Shown here: positions 54,405 through 64,000 of the stretch, one piece after another | Position numbering within the stretch: position 1 is the first letter of the stretch | Layout: every line of letters begins with the position of its first letter | NCBI RefSeq assembly: GCF_003597395.2 | Contig: NC_133770.1 | Location: 294,203,172-294,267,171, forward strand | From: Chelonoidis abingdonii | Taxonomy: Eukaryota > Chordata > Testudines > Testudinidae | DNA length: 64,000 nt | Direction of reading: 5' to 3' | Notes under the pieces: generated by a model | Database searches by the model: none | Told to the model about the DNA's origin: nothing | What the model saw: the letters and a program-made list of their open reading frames with translations, nothing else | Position numbers and translations under genes: made by a program

Positions 54405-56455
54405 ACATCACTGGAAACCAGCCTGGCTCACCAGTGTGTTAGCACTGTTCAAATAGGTGTTACATTTATAAATCTGTGTTTAGTCTCTGTGAAATGCCTG
54501 TAAACTGCTGCACGCATTAATCCACTTACAATATTTATATTCCATGTGCTATGGTAATATTTAAGTGTTTGCTCTGTGACTATGGAAGTGTTTGCTCTGA
54601 AACTATCAACCCACAGTCAGGAGAAAAGCATTACCAAGTGTGAAATACTAGTTAACCACAAGAAGTGCCATCTCCTGCCCAACAAAAGAAGGCCTACAGA
54701 CATCAGACAAGACACTGTGGAACATCAGTGGACAAACGACTTTGTTGACTGCTTCCCCCCCACACTCATGAAGAGGAGATGTGCACAAACACTTGTCCCA
54801 TCAGCTTGAGCTCTGGGGGAACCGAATAAAATTCCCTGTCAGGACAAAACTCTTCTCTCTCTGCTGCTTGAACTCTGAGAGGCCAAGCCTTCTAAGCATA
54901 AGCAAGGGATCCCCAGTTGTTTAGCTGTCAAGCGCAGTACCTGTGACTGAACTGCATGACACAAAAAGCTAACGCATGAATTCACCTGCCAACTGCAAAC
55001 CCCCCCATTCCCAGAATTTCTTCTCCTTACCCTTCAGAGTTCTCTTTACCCCATGCGATTCCTACAGACTTATCTATAAAGACAAGAACCAGGAATTGTG
55101 CCAACCGCTGGTAACCCAGGCAGATTCCTTTGATGTAAAACACTGGTCTTTGGCCTGTACACTCCAATAAAATAAACATAACTTAACAAAATTATCACAG
55201 CCTATTTCAGTTACTGCTCTTTCTCCTGCCCTTGGAGCTTTACCACTAACCTTATCTGATGCCAATTTTAGCAGCTAGCAGAAGGAATTTTTACCCAGCT
55301 GTATGCTATGCTGATGCCAAGTTCCAACTACAGTGCAGCTACAATATAAGGTTGAACAACACAAGATGAACCCGCTGGATGGTCAAAGAAAAGTTTTAAT
55401 TTATAAATTCATCCTAATGGCCCAAGCTCACACCTCAAACAACTGTGGCAAAGACATACTTTATTTTTGTGGTGACTACAAAGTTAGATGTGTAACCACC
55501 CATACGATGCACTGTATCCAATTCCTCCTTCTGAGTATTTGTTTTCTAATTATTTTTTATCAGATTACCTTACTTGAATATGCCAACAGATATTTTTTTA
55601 AACTGCAATCAGAATAGATGGCGAAGAAATTACAAACACCTGAGGAACAGATTAATAAAACCAGACAAGATACACAGCTTTTGAGAGGAAATCTCAGAAA
55701 TTGTTTCAGTTTTCTGAGGCAGTGGGAAAAGGAAATACAAATTGTCAATATTTTAAAGATCCCTTTACCCAAGCAAAAGCCTAATCACGGTTGCCCTCCT
55801 CCACAAAAAGAATGACAATCACATTTGTAAACACTAGTTTTTCAAGGGACTAACAGGTTGCTTTGATTTTCAAGGCAAAAACTTTTCAAATCTTGGGTAA
55901 AGCTTTCAAAATTGCTTAAGTTAGACAGCCCAAGTCCCATTTTCAAAAGTAACTTAAGCACTTGAGAGATTAATGAGACTCAGGTAATGCTGAAGACCGT
56001 AACTCTAGTATCTAGAAATTAGGCTGTTAAATTCATATTTAGGCACCTAAACGGAAGCGGTTTATTTTTCAAGGGTGCTGGTTTTAAGCAGACTAACTTT
56101 TAGACATGCAGGTGTGATTCTTTTGAATGAGGCAACTTTCAAAACTCTGTTCAGCATAAGCCCCTGAAACATTCCTCTCTGGCTCACAGCCATCAAGCCA
56201 GGTAGTTTCGAGTTAAGTAGGTTTTCAAGTAAAAAAACATATGAAATCAGCAAGCTGAAATCTTCATTCTTTTTTAAAAAGCAATTCAAAGCTAGTGTGG
56301 GTTTAGAACATGGGCTTGTTTCCAATTCTAAACTTTAAAAAAGCTACTCAACCAAATTACTTCAGACTTGGTTTTAGGCTTTAAGTCTCAGTGAGATCTA
56401 CAAAATAAACCAGAACTAAAAACCAACCTGCACAAAGAAGTTCCAATTTGTAACT
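54405..56455. other. No gene recognised
   Basis: AT-rich unique sequence. No named repeat, no supported open frame. Confidence 0.45.
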
Positions 56456-56459
56456 TACT

Positions 56460-56718
56460 AACTGGCATATTTGTAATGAGAGAGAGACATTTTTTAAAAA
56501 GGTGGGTAAAGTAACATCTTTTATTGGACCAACTGCTGTTGGTGAAAGAGAAGCTTTCAAGCTCCACAGAGCTCTTCCTCGGGACCCGAAAAAGAGCTCT
56601 ATAGCGCTTGAAAGCTTTTCTCTTTCATCAGTAGAAGTTGGTCCAAAAGAAGATATTACCTTACTCACCTTGTCTCTACCATATGCTGGGACCAACATGG
56701 CTATAACAACACTGCTAA
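56460..56718. mobile_element. Snap-back retroelement, second subfamily
   Basis: Inverted arms surround a centre near 56583. 'tattggaccaactgctgttg' on the left pairs with 'agtagaagttggtccaaaag' on the right, and 'gaagctttcaagctccacag' with 'cgcttgaaagctttt'. The right flank ends 'gggaccaacatggctataac', like the 'aacatggctaccc' end of the 50.1 kb element. A GAAAGC follows a stem (gagctct..agcgct), but the CTGANGA block has decayed to CCCGAAAA. Family assignment is by resemblance to the other snap-back copies. Confidence 0.55.
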
Positions 56719-56724
56719 CCATAT

Positions 56725-57700
56725 TTTGAAGTCATACTGGAAGTACAGAGGAGACAGAGCTAAGGCAGAGGTTTCAATTTTAATTCTGCATTTCCTGATT
56801 TCTCAGTGTTTGATTTCTCAGCCCTAATGTTGCATTAATATGAGAGGTTGTTTGGATAGTGATTTTTAAGGGTGACAGTAAAATGCATACTCCGCTACAT
56901 CAGTACGAGAGCTCTTGCTTCCTTATTTCACTGTGCTGAATTATATTTTTGGCCTGCAAAGTAAATAAAACAAAAAACTTTTTGGCACAGTCAAAACTTT
57001 GCAATCCAAAAGTTCCAAGAAAACCAAAGCTTTTAATACACTAGTTTGTTCGTCAATAGTCTGATTTTTGAGGGACCTGACCCTGCATTTAGAGAGAGGA
57101 GCACTGCACTGACAACAATATTTTTGGTTCCTATGTGAAAACCCCTGTAATGTTCAGCTGCCAAGTCTTGAAAAAGTTCCCAGGAAACTAGCTAGTTTGC
57201 AGAAAGTCTGTTCCTCAGCAGATCTCAAACAGAGCATTCCCTTGCTGGCTTACCATCACCTTGAAAGGAAGGTCACATCAATCGTAGTGTTTGAGAAGTT
57301 GCAGAAACATTTCAGTGGCCAGCAAAGGCCCCCGCTCCATATCGAAACATGCCAGTCTGAACTCCCAGATATTTTGCAACTATCTGTCCAAGTACTCTAT
57401 CTTTAAGGTACTTACATAGGAAAACTGACCATAACTTACCCCCAACCTTCCTTTCTTCTAGTGGGAAATCCGCAAAACCAACCTACCCGGCAATAGGATT
57501 ATAGTTAGAGGAGCTAGAACCATCGTGCATTCTTCCACTTTCGTTGCAAGCATGTTTTCTATTATCTCTCTCCTCCAGTAGCTGGGGTCGAAATCTGAAG
57601 TTGCTCTGTAGTAGGAAGTGTTTATATGAATGTATTGTATTAATAACCTATTAGTTAAAGTTTAAATGACTTAGCTCTACAAAGTAACTTTGGAAGTATC
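56725..57700. other. No gene recognised
   Basis: Unique-looking. Two weak minus-strand donors (gtaagt) near 57.41 and 57.45 kb lack convincing exons. Confidence 0.4.
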
Positions 57701-57712
57701 TCATACTGGCTA

Positions 57713-57782
57713 GGTCTCTATAGGTGTGGCCACTCCCAGTCTGCCTTGATAGACAGGTTTGGTTCTGCCTCCATTGAGCTCC
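57713..57782 (+). repeat. Direct repeat copy A flanking a DIRS-like region
   Basis: 'aggtgtggccactcccagt' and 'gccttgatagacaggtttgg' recur in diverged form at 60449-60515 ('aggtgtggccacctccaat', 'gccttgatcaacaggtctgg'), in the same orientation 2.7 kb apart. Confidence 0.6.
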
Positions 57783-58818
57783 AAAGCACGGGTAAGTTCT
57801 ATTGTAACACACCTGAGTGCTTTCCCACTAGAAAAGGAAAGTTCCAGTAAGTTATAATTTTCCTATTTTTTGCAGGGAAATTCTGCAGATCCATTACAAT
57901 GGGATCCATTACCATAGCTATGTGTCACTGAGGGGGAAAACAAAGGATGAACAAGGAGATTTATATTAAAAAGAGCCAGTGGAGACTTGGGAGTTCCATT
58001 GGTAGGGTGTCCCATGCAATGATCATGGCTGGAAGACGACAAAGAGAAGACCAAAGATTCAGTACGTGGACCAGATCTCAGCAGACCTTAGAGAGACCAT
58101 TTTGCACAATAAGCCAGGTGTACAATCATGAGTTTTGGAAGAAGGCTATAAAAGTTGCTGACCCTGACAAGGGAAGTGACAACAAAGATGACAAAAAGAT
58201 CAGTGACTGGCTGAGCACAGTAAAGTTAAAGAAGAGATCAGTTATCTGATGAACACAGTATGCAGAGCCCTTACTCCAATGGCAAGGACCAATAAGGCCT
58301 GCACATTTAATTTATTTAAAAACCTTCATGAAGGTGTAGAAACATTACAAGGAGGCCATGCAACATTTCATTATGTGTTTCATAATAATAGCTGAAAACT
58401 CATGCTGTCACACAAGCGTAAATCGTAAAGTCATGTAAAAAAGCTTGACAATGGTTGAAAACTTAAAACTTGGATGATAACAGATCGCAAACCCCAGAGA
58501 TGACTGAACCTGGTGATATTATGAACAAGAAGAGCTCTCGGTCATGTTTGTAACTGCTCGTATTACTCCACATGGACTCTGACATTTCAGGTTTCAGAGA
58601 GAGTGACAATGCTGGAATCTAATTAAACAGATTCCTCCCAACCCCCAAATTTCTTGTAACCAGGTTCATTCAAGGAATAAAGGCTGTATTAACTGGTCAC
58701 CTGGACTTAGCCCTCATGAGACATTGTAGTCACAATAGAACGGAGCAGTTCTGGAGGTTACCATCTCATTGAGGAACAGTAGTACCAAACAGGATGACAA
58801 CCTTTAAGGACAGAAAAT

Positions 58819-59007
58819 CTACGGGCACTTCTGACAAGGGATCAAAAGATGCTTTGGCAGGGTGGTTAGTACCAGATTTAGGTCCCACAAGCAAGTTCTA
58901 ATTGGCGTAGACTTGAGAAGCATGGCATCTTGAAGAAAGCTACTTACGTCTGGATGAGAGGACAGTCGCTCGCTTACTGTCTCTAGTGAGCTGGAAATGG
59001 TTACCAC
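58819..59007 (-). pseudogene. DIRS-type tyrosine recombinase fragment (decayed)
   Basis: The minus-strand frame contains ETVSERLSSHPDVSSFLQDA and TCLWDLNLVLTTL. The HP-x-V-xx-FL motif followed about 25 residues later by WDLNLVLxxL is typical of the tyrosine recombinase of vertebrate DIRS retrotransposons. The frame is short and carries changes in the normally conserved PFEPL stretch that follows (HLLIPC here). The catalytic Arg-His-Arg-Tyr set is not visible, so it is a relic. Confidence 0.45.
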
Positions 59008-59242
59008 TTGTACATTAGAGTCTGAGGTTTTAGGCCCATATCAAAAGAACTCCAAGAAAGATAGGCGTTGGCCTTCTCTTGACCAGATCCATCCATGCCA
59101 ATGGCTTAGCACGATGTCTTACCTCTAGACTCGGCCTTTGAAGATGCTCTTTTTGTGGAACATTTTCTCAAAGCTAAAAGGTATGATAAATACTGCTCCT
59201 ATTTTAATTGGAACCTCTTAAAATGTCCCGTAGCTAAACTAA

Positions 59243-59629
59243 CTACTCTGTGCTTGGGTGTGGAATCCGGTCCTTGAGAGCAGATCCTCTTTGGACAGGA
59301 GGCATAACTAAGTGGTGGTGGTCATGTGAGCTGGATACAGAAATGAGGATGTCTTCAGACAACACTAGGCCACCCAACTCGCTGCTTTTTATTGTCCTGG
59401 AGAACACAGTAAACAGAAAGACAATCATGCTTCTGGCCATGGGAGAAAGTGCCCAGTCGTAGGTGGGGCCTATTAATCTCTTCGTCAGGAATACGACTTC
59501 ATCATCTTTGCAAGATCCTGGAGGCAAATGGGTCTTCTGGGGTTTGAGGAGGAATGACAACTTGGGGCCTGGGTTTCCACCAGAACACTTTGGGAAAGAA
59601 GGGAGACAAATTAGCCTCACAGGTCTCAA
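59243..59629 (-). pseudogene. Open frame, possible DIRS gag-like relic
   Basis: A 128-codon minus-strand frame lies just upstream of the recombinase-like fragment in element order. It includes SCKDDEVVFLTKRLIGPTYD and SPMARSMIVFLFTVFSRT. The latter pattern (acidic-hydrophobic region, SPM, then xxFxxLFxRxA-like) faintly recalls the gag-like product of turtle DIRS elements. The reverse transcriptase expected between the two is absent, implying an internal deletion. This is a weak similarity judged by eye. Confidence 0.25.
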
Positions 59630-60448
59630 ACACTGAGCATACCCTGATTGTACAGAATCTCCAGCCCCCAGCTATGTAGGGCAGAGGGAGAGTAGCCTCC
59701 CTGTTCTGAGATAAGGTAACACTGGGAGGGAGTCTGAAGGGAGAACCACACCTGCTGCCATGTTATAGAAATAAATCTTGAAAGGGTCACTCTTGAAATG
59801 ATCCTTAAATAAGTTCCTTGAATTTTGTAGATTCACCCTAAGCTCCCTCCACCCTGACCTGCTTCCAGGAGAGGAATTAGACACCTTCCCAGGCAGCAGA
59901 CCTGTACTAGGCCAGGCAGGGCTCCCTAAGGCCGGACACGCCTTGTGAAAGGGGGATGGAGAAATGGGACAAAGTAAGCAGTAGTCTGTCTGTTCCTGTG
60001 TGGGTGGGCTGTCCTCCTTCTTGTCCCTCCGTGGCTGTGAGAAAGCTGTGGAGCATGGCCGACCCACAGCATGAGCGGGATCCGGTGAGCCCAGCAGGTG
60101 TGGCACAGCCAGACTCCCAGCACTTTGGACGCCCAGTATAGTTTTACATTCTTTTCTGCCAGCTTCTCTGTTCTTCTGGTTGCTGGTGAGGCACGTTCCT
60201 GCCAGAAAGGCCTGTTGCACCAGAGGCTACTGCAGCCAGTGCCCTCAGTATCAGAGAAGGGTTTCCAGCATGCTTGTCTCAGAGCGCCTCAGAGCCCCTC
60301 AGGCTAAATAAGAGCCCAGCGACACTTAGACTCCAATAAGCCTTAATACAAATGATCCTTCATGGGGTTTTTTTGGTCTTTTTGTTGCTCTGATCAGGCG
60401 GACTGGTAAACCCTTCCTGCAGCTCCAGGAGCCACACTGATTTGGCTG

Positions 60449-60515
60449 GGTCTTCAGAGGTGTGGCCACCTCCAATCGGCCTTGATCAACAGGTCTGGCT
60501 TGGCCTCTAGTGAAC
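60449..60515 (+). repeat. Direct repeat copy B
   Basis: Partner of 57713-57782, roughly three-quarters identical by eye. Confidence 0.6.
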
Positions 60516-60564
60516 TGTTCATGGGAGTGAGAACCATTGTAATGGATCCTGTGGAGAAGAACAG

Positions 60565-60740
60565 CAGTATCTCAGAGCCTCAGAACACCCCTGTGAAGTA
60601 GGGAAGTGCTAACTACCTTTCAGTGGCAGTAGGGAGACTCAGGATCTTGGCCAAAGTCAAAACCTGTGGTGGATCTAGGTAATGAACCTATGCGCCTGGA
60701 ACTCCAGGCTACCACTCTTACCACTAAGCCTTCTGTCCTG
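60565..60740 (-). repeat. MIR/CORE-SINE relic
   Basis: 'cagaacacccctgtgaagta', 'ggaactccaggctaccactc' and 'ttaccactaagcc' are antisense MIR. A further tail-like piece ('gatctcaaagtatcttacag') lies at 60885-60955. Confidence 0.7.
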
Positions 60741-60959
60741 CTGCCGGTTTTCAGTTCCAAGCAATAAGAGCACTTTGAAGATAAAGGTACTAAGTAACAT
60801 ATCACGGCATTGTCTCTGCTTTAATTCCTACCTTTTTTTTTAAAGAATAAAAGCCATGACACCAAATCTTACATGTACATAGGGCCTGCGATCCAGAAGG
60901 ATCTCAAAGTATCTTACAGACTTTAATAAACTGCATAGTACAAGATTTACTTTGCCTAC

Positions 60960-61955
60960 CACTGAACTGCAGCTGTAGTTGGTGTGAAACGCAGCCACGG
61001 TTCAACAGAACACAGCAATGGTAGACAACACTGAAAGCGAAGAATATTCCACCCAGCAGAAACTGCAGGGTGAAAAATTGAACTGATTACATTTATTTTT
61101 GCTATGCAGAGAATAGTTACCCAATCTGAAACCCGCGTTAACATCCTTATCACCACAGACTGTTCTATGGGATCTTCAATGACTACAGGTGGCCAGGATC
61201 TTGGTTTTACAGCTGACCTGGAAGAAAAGCCTCCAGCAGGACAGCATGCCAACACCCTGCCAGCAGCATCCAGAAGAAGAGAGATATTCTACTCAACCAC
61301 CTCCAGCAGTGTTCACCCAATTAACAATTAGGCTGAAGACCAATTAGCTTATGAAACCCAACAGCCTGAGCTCGTATGGAAAAACAGTTTTCATGAAACT
61401 TGTGCAATAATTAAAGAATAAAAAATTAACATTCCGTGTTTCCCCTCTCCACTTTCCCCCCAGCCCCGCAAAAAAAAAATTGCAATAATTTGATTTTACG
61501 TGATAAGGATGTGAGAATGAGAGGAGGCTTCACTTTGCTTTCTCGTAACTCATCACTAGTTTATGTTTCGAAGCGAAGTAGTTCTATCGATCAAATCCTT
61601 AACACTAATTTAACACTTTGAGTCTTTGAGCGGGGAGATGGGGAGGAACCACCAAAATAGTTTAAAGGTGCTCTGCTCCATTTACTAATATTTAGTGTTT
61701 AGGTTCACTTATATCTTCAAAGCGCCAGTACAAAAATGAGTTAGTCCCCACATCAGCCCTAGGAAACTACAGCCCAATGATTAAGGGCAAAATTTTCAAA
61801 CTTAGTTGTCTAACAATGGACACCTAACCAAAAGGTGCCTCGAACTGGGTACCCAAGATAGCAGACACTTGAAAATTCTGGCATAACTGGCTTGTCCAAG
61901 GGAACAAGGACCAACTATGGAGTTCAGACACCCAGCCCTCTACTCAGTAATCCAG
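60960..61955. other. No gene recognised
   Basis: Unique-looking AT-rich DNA; a poly-A tract at about 61469-61479. Confidence 0.45.
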
Positions 61956-61957
61956 AC

Positions 61958-62345
61958 CAGTGGCTCTCAACCTTTCTAGACAACTGTCTCCCTTTCAGGA
62001 GTCTGATTTGTCTTGCATACCTTCAAGTTTCACCTCACTTAATAACCACTTGCTTACAAAATCAGACATAAAAATACAAGTGTCACAGCCTGCTATTACT
62101 GAAAAAATGCTGAGTTTGTCATTTTACCATATAATTATAAAATAAATGAATTGGAATATGAATATTGTACTTACATTTCAGCATATGGTATATAGAGCAG
62201 TATAAACAAGACATTGTATGAATGTTTAGTTTGTACTGACTTCACTAGTGCTTTTCATGTAGCCTGCTGTAAAACTAGACAAATACCTAGATTAGTTGAT
62301 GTATCCCCCGGAAGACCTCTATGTTCCCCTAGTTGAGATCCACTG
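61958..62345. mobile_element. hAT (Charlie-like) MITE, 388 bp
   Basis: The left terminus CAGTGGCTCTCAACC and right terminus AGTTGAGATCCACTG are inverted. The 8-bp flanks atccagac and ctccagac agree at 7 of 8. The internal sequence ('gtctgatttgtcttgcatac', 'aaatcagacataaaaatac', 'gtagcctgctgtaaaactag') is that of a MITE I know as widespread in turtles. Confidence 0.88.
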
Positions 62346-62349
62346 CTCC

Positions 62350-63880
62350 AGACTCTACTGTCCGAAGTCAAACGTAAGGGAAAATTGAGGATTACAGTTT
62401 CTACTTCGGAATTGCAAATGTACAGGATTAAAAGTTAGGTGTATAAAATCAATTGTCCACGAGTTCTGGAGATTACAGATCACACTCAAAACAACTCAGG
62501 AAAGCCACCATCAGATCAATTGTAGCTATGTGGGAAATGCAAGTCAGCATCTGCAGAACTTCAGGGATTCTCATGACAGCAGAAGCAACAATCACTGCTA
62601 GCATAAAGGTAGCAGAACTCTGTTCATCCTAACCTGTTGTCATGTATCCAGGTCACTCAGCTTTCTGGAACTTTTGCCTTTTGGGCTGAAGCATTCCAGG
62701 CTTAGTTTCTGCCCAAAAGTGAAGCGCTCTGTTAAGTTTGAGCAAAAAAGTTCAGTCATTTTTGGGGTAGAGGGAAAGATGAACGTTCTCTTGCTAAGTC
62801 GCTGAAGGCAATCATGCCAAACACGCATTCACAAATGACCTGCCATACAACCACCCACCTACCTCTGGGAAACTTGCCCTCATTCACTGTGCATCACATA
62901 AGGTGAACACAGATGGAGAAGAGCTCTTCTCCCGCACAACTTAGCAGCTCCGCTACCATGCAACTTTTAAGAGGGAGTGGATGTTGTTCTCAAAGAAGAG
63001 ACATGCAACACATGCTGCTGATCGGATCAGCCCTAAAAAGCTCTGGGTGTCTTACCTGACCATTAGGCCCAACCCCAGATGCTGAAAATAGAATCTGGAC
63101 TCCTACCTGGATTTCCCTTCCCACTTCAGACATCTGGTCACCATATCACAAACTTCAAGGCTATTAAAAGGTATCCTTCCCATCAGTCAGTTTTATTGGA
63201 CATACTAAAAAAACCCACCGCCTTCATGATGGATTTGAAAAACCCAGTAAAAGATATGTAGGTACATCTAAGTGGCATCATCATTCTGAAAAGTTATATT
63301 TCTATCTCAGTTTTTCTTTAACTTACTGTTATGTTCTCTAAACCTTCAATGTGCTTATATCTTTCCCCCCGCCCATGTGATTACTCTGTGCATTTGACTC
63401 ACTGTGTTCAGACTGTTCTGCACTGTAGAGTCAGGCATTTTTCTATCTGTGTGGGTCTTTCACACACCAGTAAAGAGAGGTGGCAGTTGAAATTACTGTA
63501 TATATGAAAATTTGATCATTAAAAAAAAATCAAAATTAGGGATCAGGTGCAATAACAGAAACTACTTGTAACTTCTATTCCAAAAGCGACTCAATTTCAA
63601 GCTGATGGTGTCCCTGTAAACTCTGCAAACTTCATTAAGAGATTTAAGAGATGTAGGATAGTCTTGTGGCAATTAATCTTGGTGTCAGGTACCAAATGGG
63701 ACACAATGGACATCAAAGCATTCCTAAGATTTGCTGGTGAAGATGGACAGGCAGCAGTCTGCACTCCCTCCCACCTCACCAGAGAGTGTCCAATCAGATC
63801 TACTGACTGGACACCCAAAGTCCGGTTACTGCAGGCAGGGGAGACGAGGAGGTGCCAGGTCACACCCGCGCCAGCCTCTA
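62350..63880. other. No gene recognised
   Basis: Unique-looking DNA; T-rich 63.2-63.55 kb. Confidence 0.45.
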
Positions 63881-63885
63881 TTCAG

Positions 63886-63942
63886 CCAGGGCTGCCTCCT
63901 ACCTGCATCGAGCAGCTGCAGCTCCCAGCCCCTGCTCCACAG
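63886..63942 (+). other. Candidate coding exon (plus strand, 57 nt)
   Basis: The acceptor cctctattcag and the strong donor CACAG|gtgagt bound 19 open codons (PGLPPTCIEQLQLPAPAPQ). Proline-rich with no identifiable family; it could equally be part of an untranslated exon or a repeat. Confidence 0.2.
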
Positions 63943-64000
63943 GTGAGTTCCTCCAGACTCAGGAGGTGTGGAGAGGGGAAAAGCAGTGAGCAACAGGGCA

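Noticed and set aside
58820..58985. Minus-strand exon with a gtaagt donor near 58950
   Set aside because: It lies inside the DIRS-like recombinase relic, showing that good-looking splice signals occur by chance here.
59672..60220. 182-codon minus-strand frame
   Set aside because: No recognisable domain or splice context; composition is like neighbouring non-coding sequence, and it may be part of the decayed element there.
1..64000. CRISPR arrays, bacterial operons, phage or plasmid features
   Set aside because: No regularly spaced repeats, no dense collinear open frames and no ribosome-binding sites; repeat content is vertebrate.

Overview
This window looks like non-coding, repeat-dense vertebrate nuclear DNA, most likely from a cryptodiran (hidden-necked) turtle. 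Three repeat signatures support this. There are antisense and sense CR1 LINE fragments of the sauropsid type. There are two tRNA-headed SINEs fused to a CR1-type tail, which is the architecture of the turtle pol III SINE family, at 1674-1883 and 20637-20815. There are also many hAT MITEs, MIR/CORE-SINE relics and snap-back elements of a kind I associate with turtle genomes. Nothing here is bacterial, viral or organellar. The taxonomic call is pattern recognition from memory, not a database search.

Layout. 1-9.8 kb holds a hAT MITE, a MIR split by a turtle SINE, a CR1 tail, a degraded hAT relic, an LTR-like element with perfect 5-bp target duplications (it contains a 508-base assembly gap), another hAT MITE and an unusually long open frame at 7910-8968. 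9.8-25 kb is unique-looking sequence with MIRs, palindromic terminal-inverted-repeat elements, a snap-back retroelement (15033-15228), a CR1 tail and the second turtle SINE. 25.9-27.8 kb is a 1.9-kb antisense CR1 split by a Tigger-like transposon. 27.8-31.6 kb is featureless apart from MIR relics. 31.6-32.3 kb has a 304-base assembly gap beside a clear CpG island, the only promoter-like stretch. 33-37.3 kb carries a hAT MITE, a second copy of the LTR-like element, and an 820-bp GC-rich hAT copy inside a CR1 tail. 39.5-40.4 kb has a long palindrome followed by another inverted-repeat element. 46-47.6 kb is a second long CR1. 48.5-50.3 kb has a sense CR1 tail and the best-preserved snap-back retroelement, with a 14-bp identical target duplication. 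56.5 kb has another snap-back element. 57.7-60.6 kb looks like a decayed DIRS-type element. 61.96-62.35 kb is a hAT (Charlie-like) MITE.

No protein-coding gene could be identified by name. Several short open segments with good splice signals are listed as candidate exons: minus strand at 49.5, 45.3, 42.3, 21.3, 10.0 and 8.1 kb, and plus strand at 39.4, 40.9 and 63.9 kb. Two of them (49.5 and 45.3 kb) join in phase behind a supported start codon. These are ab initio guesses at low confidence. The window may be mostly intronic or intergenic DNA around the CpG island at 32 kb.

No CRISPR array, rRNA, functional tRNA or convincing new biological system was seen. The most interesting material is the set of snap-back retroelements with hammerhead-ribozyme-like cores, the CpG island beside a gap, and the candidate exon pair.
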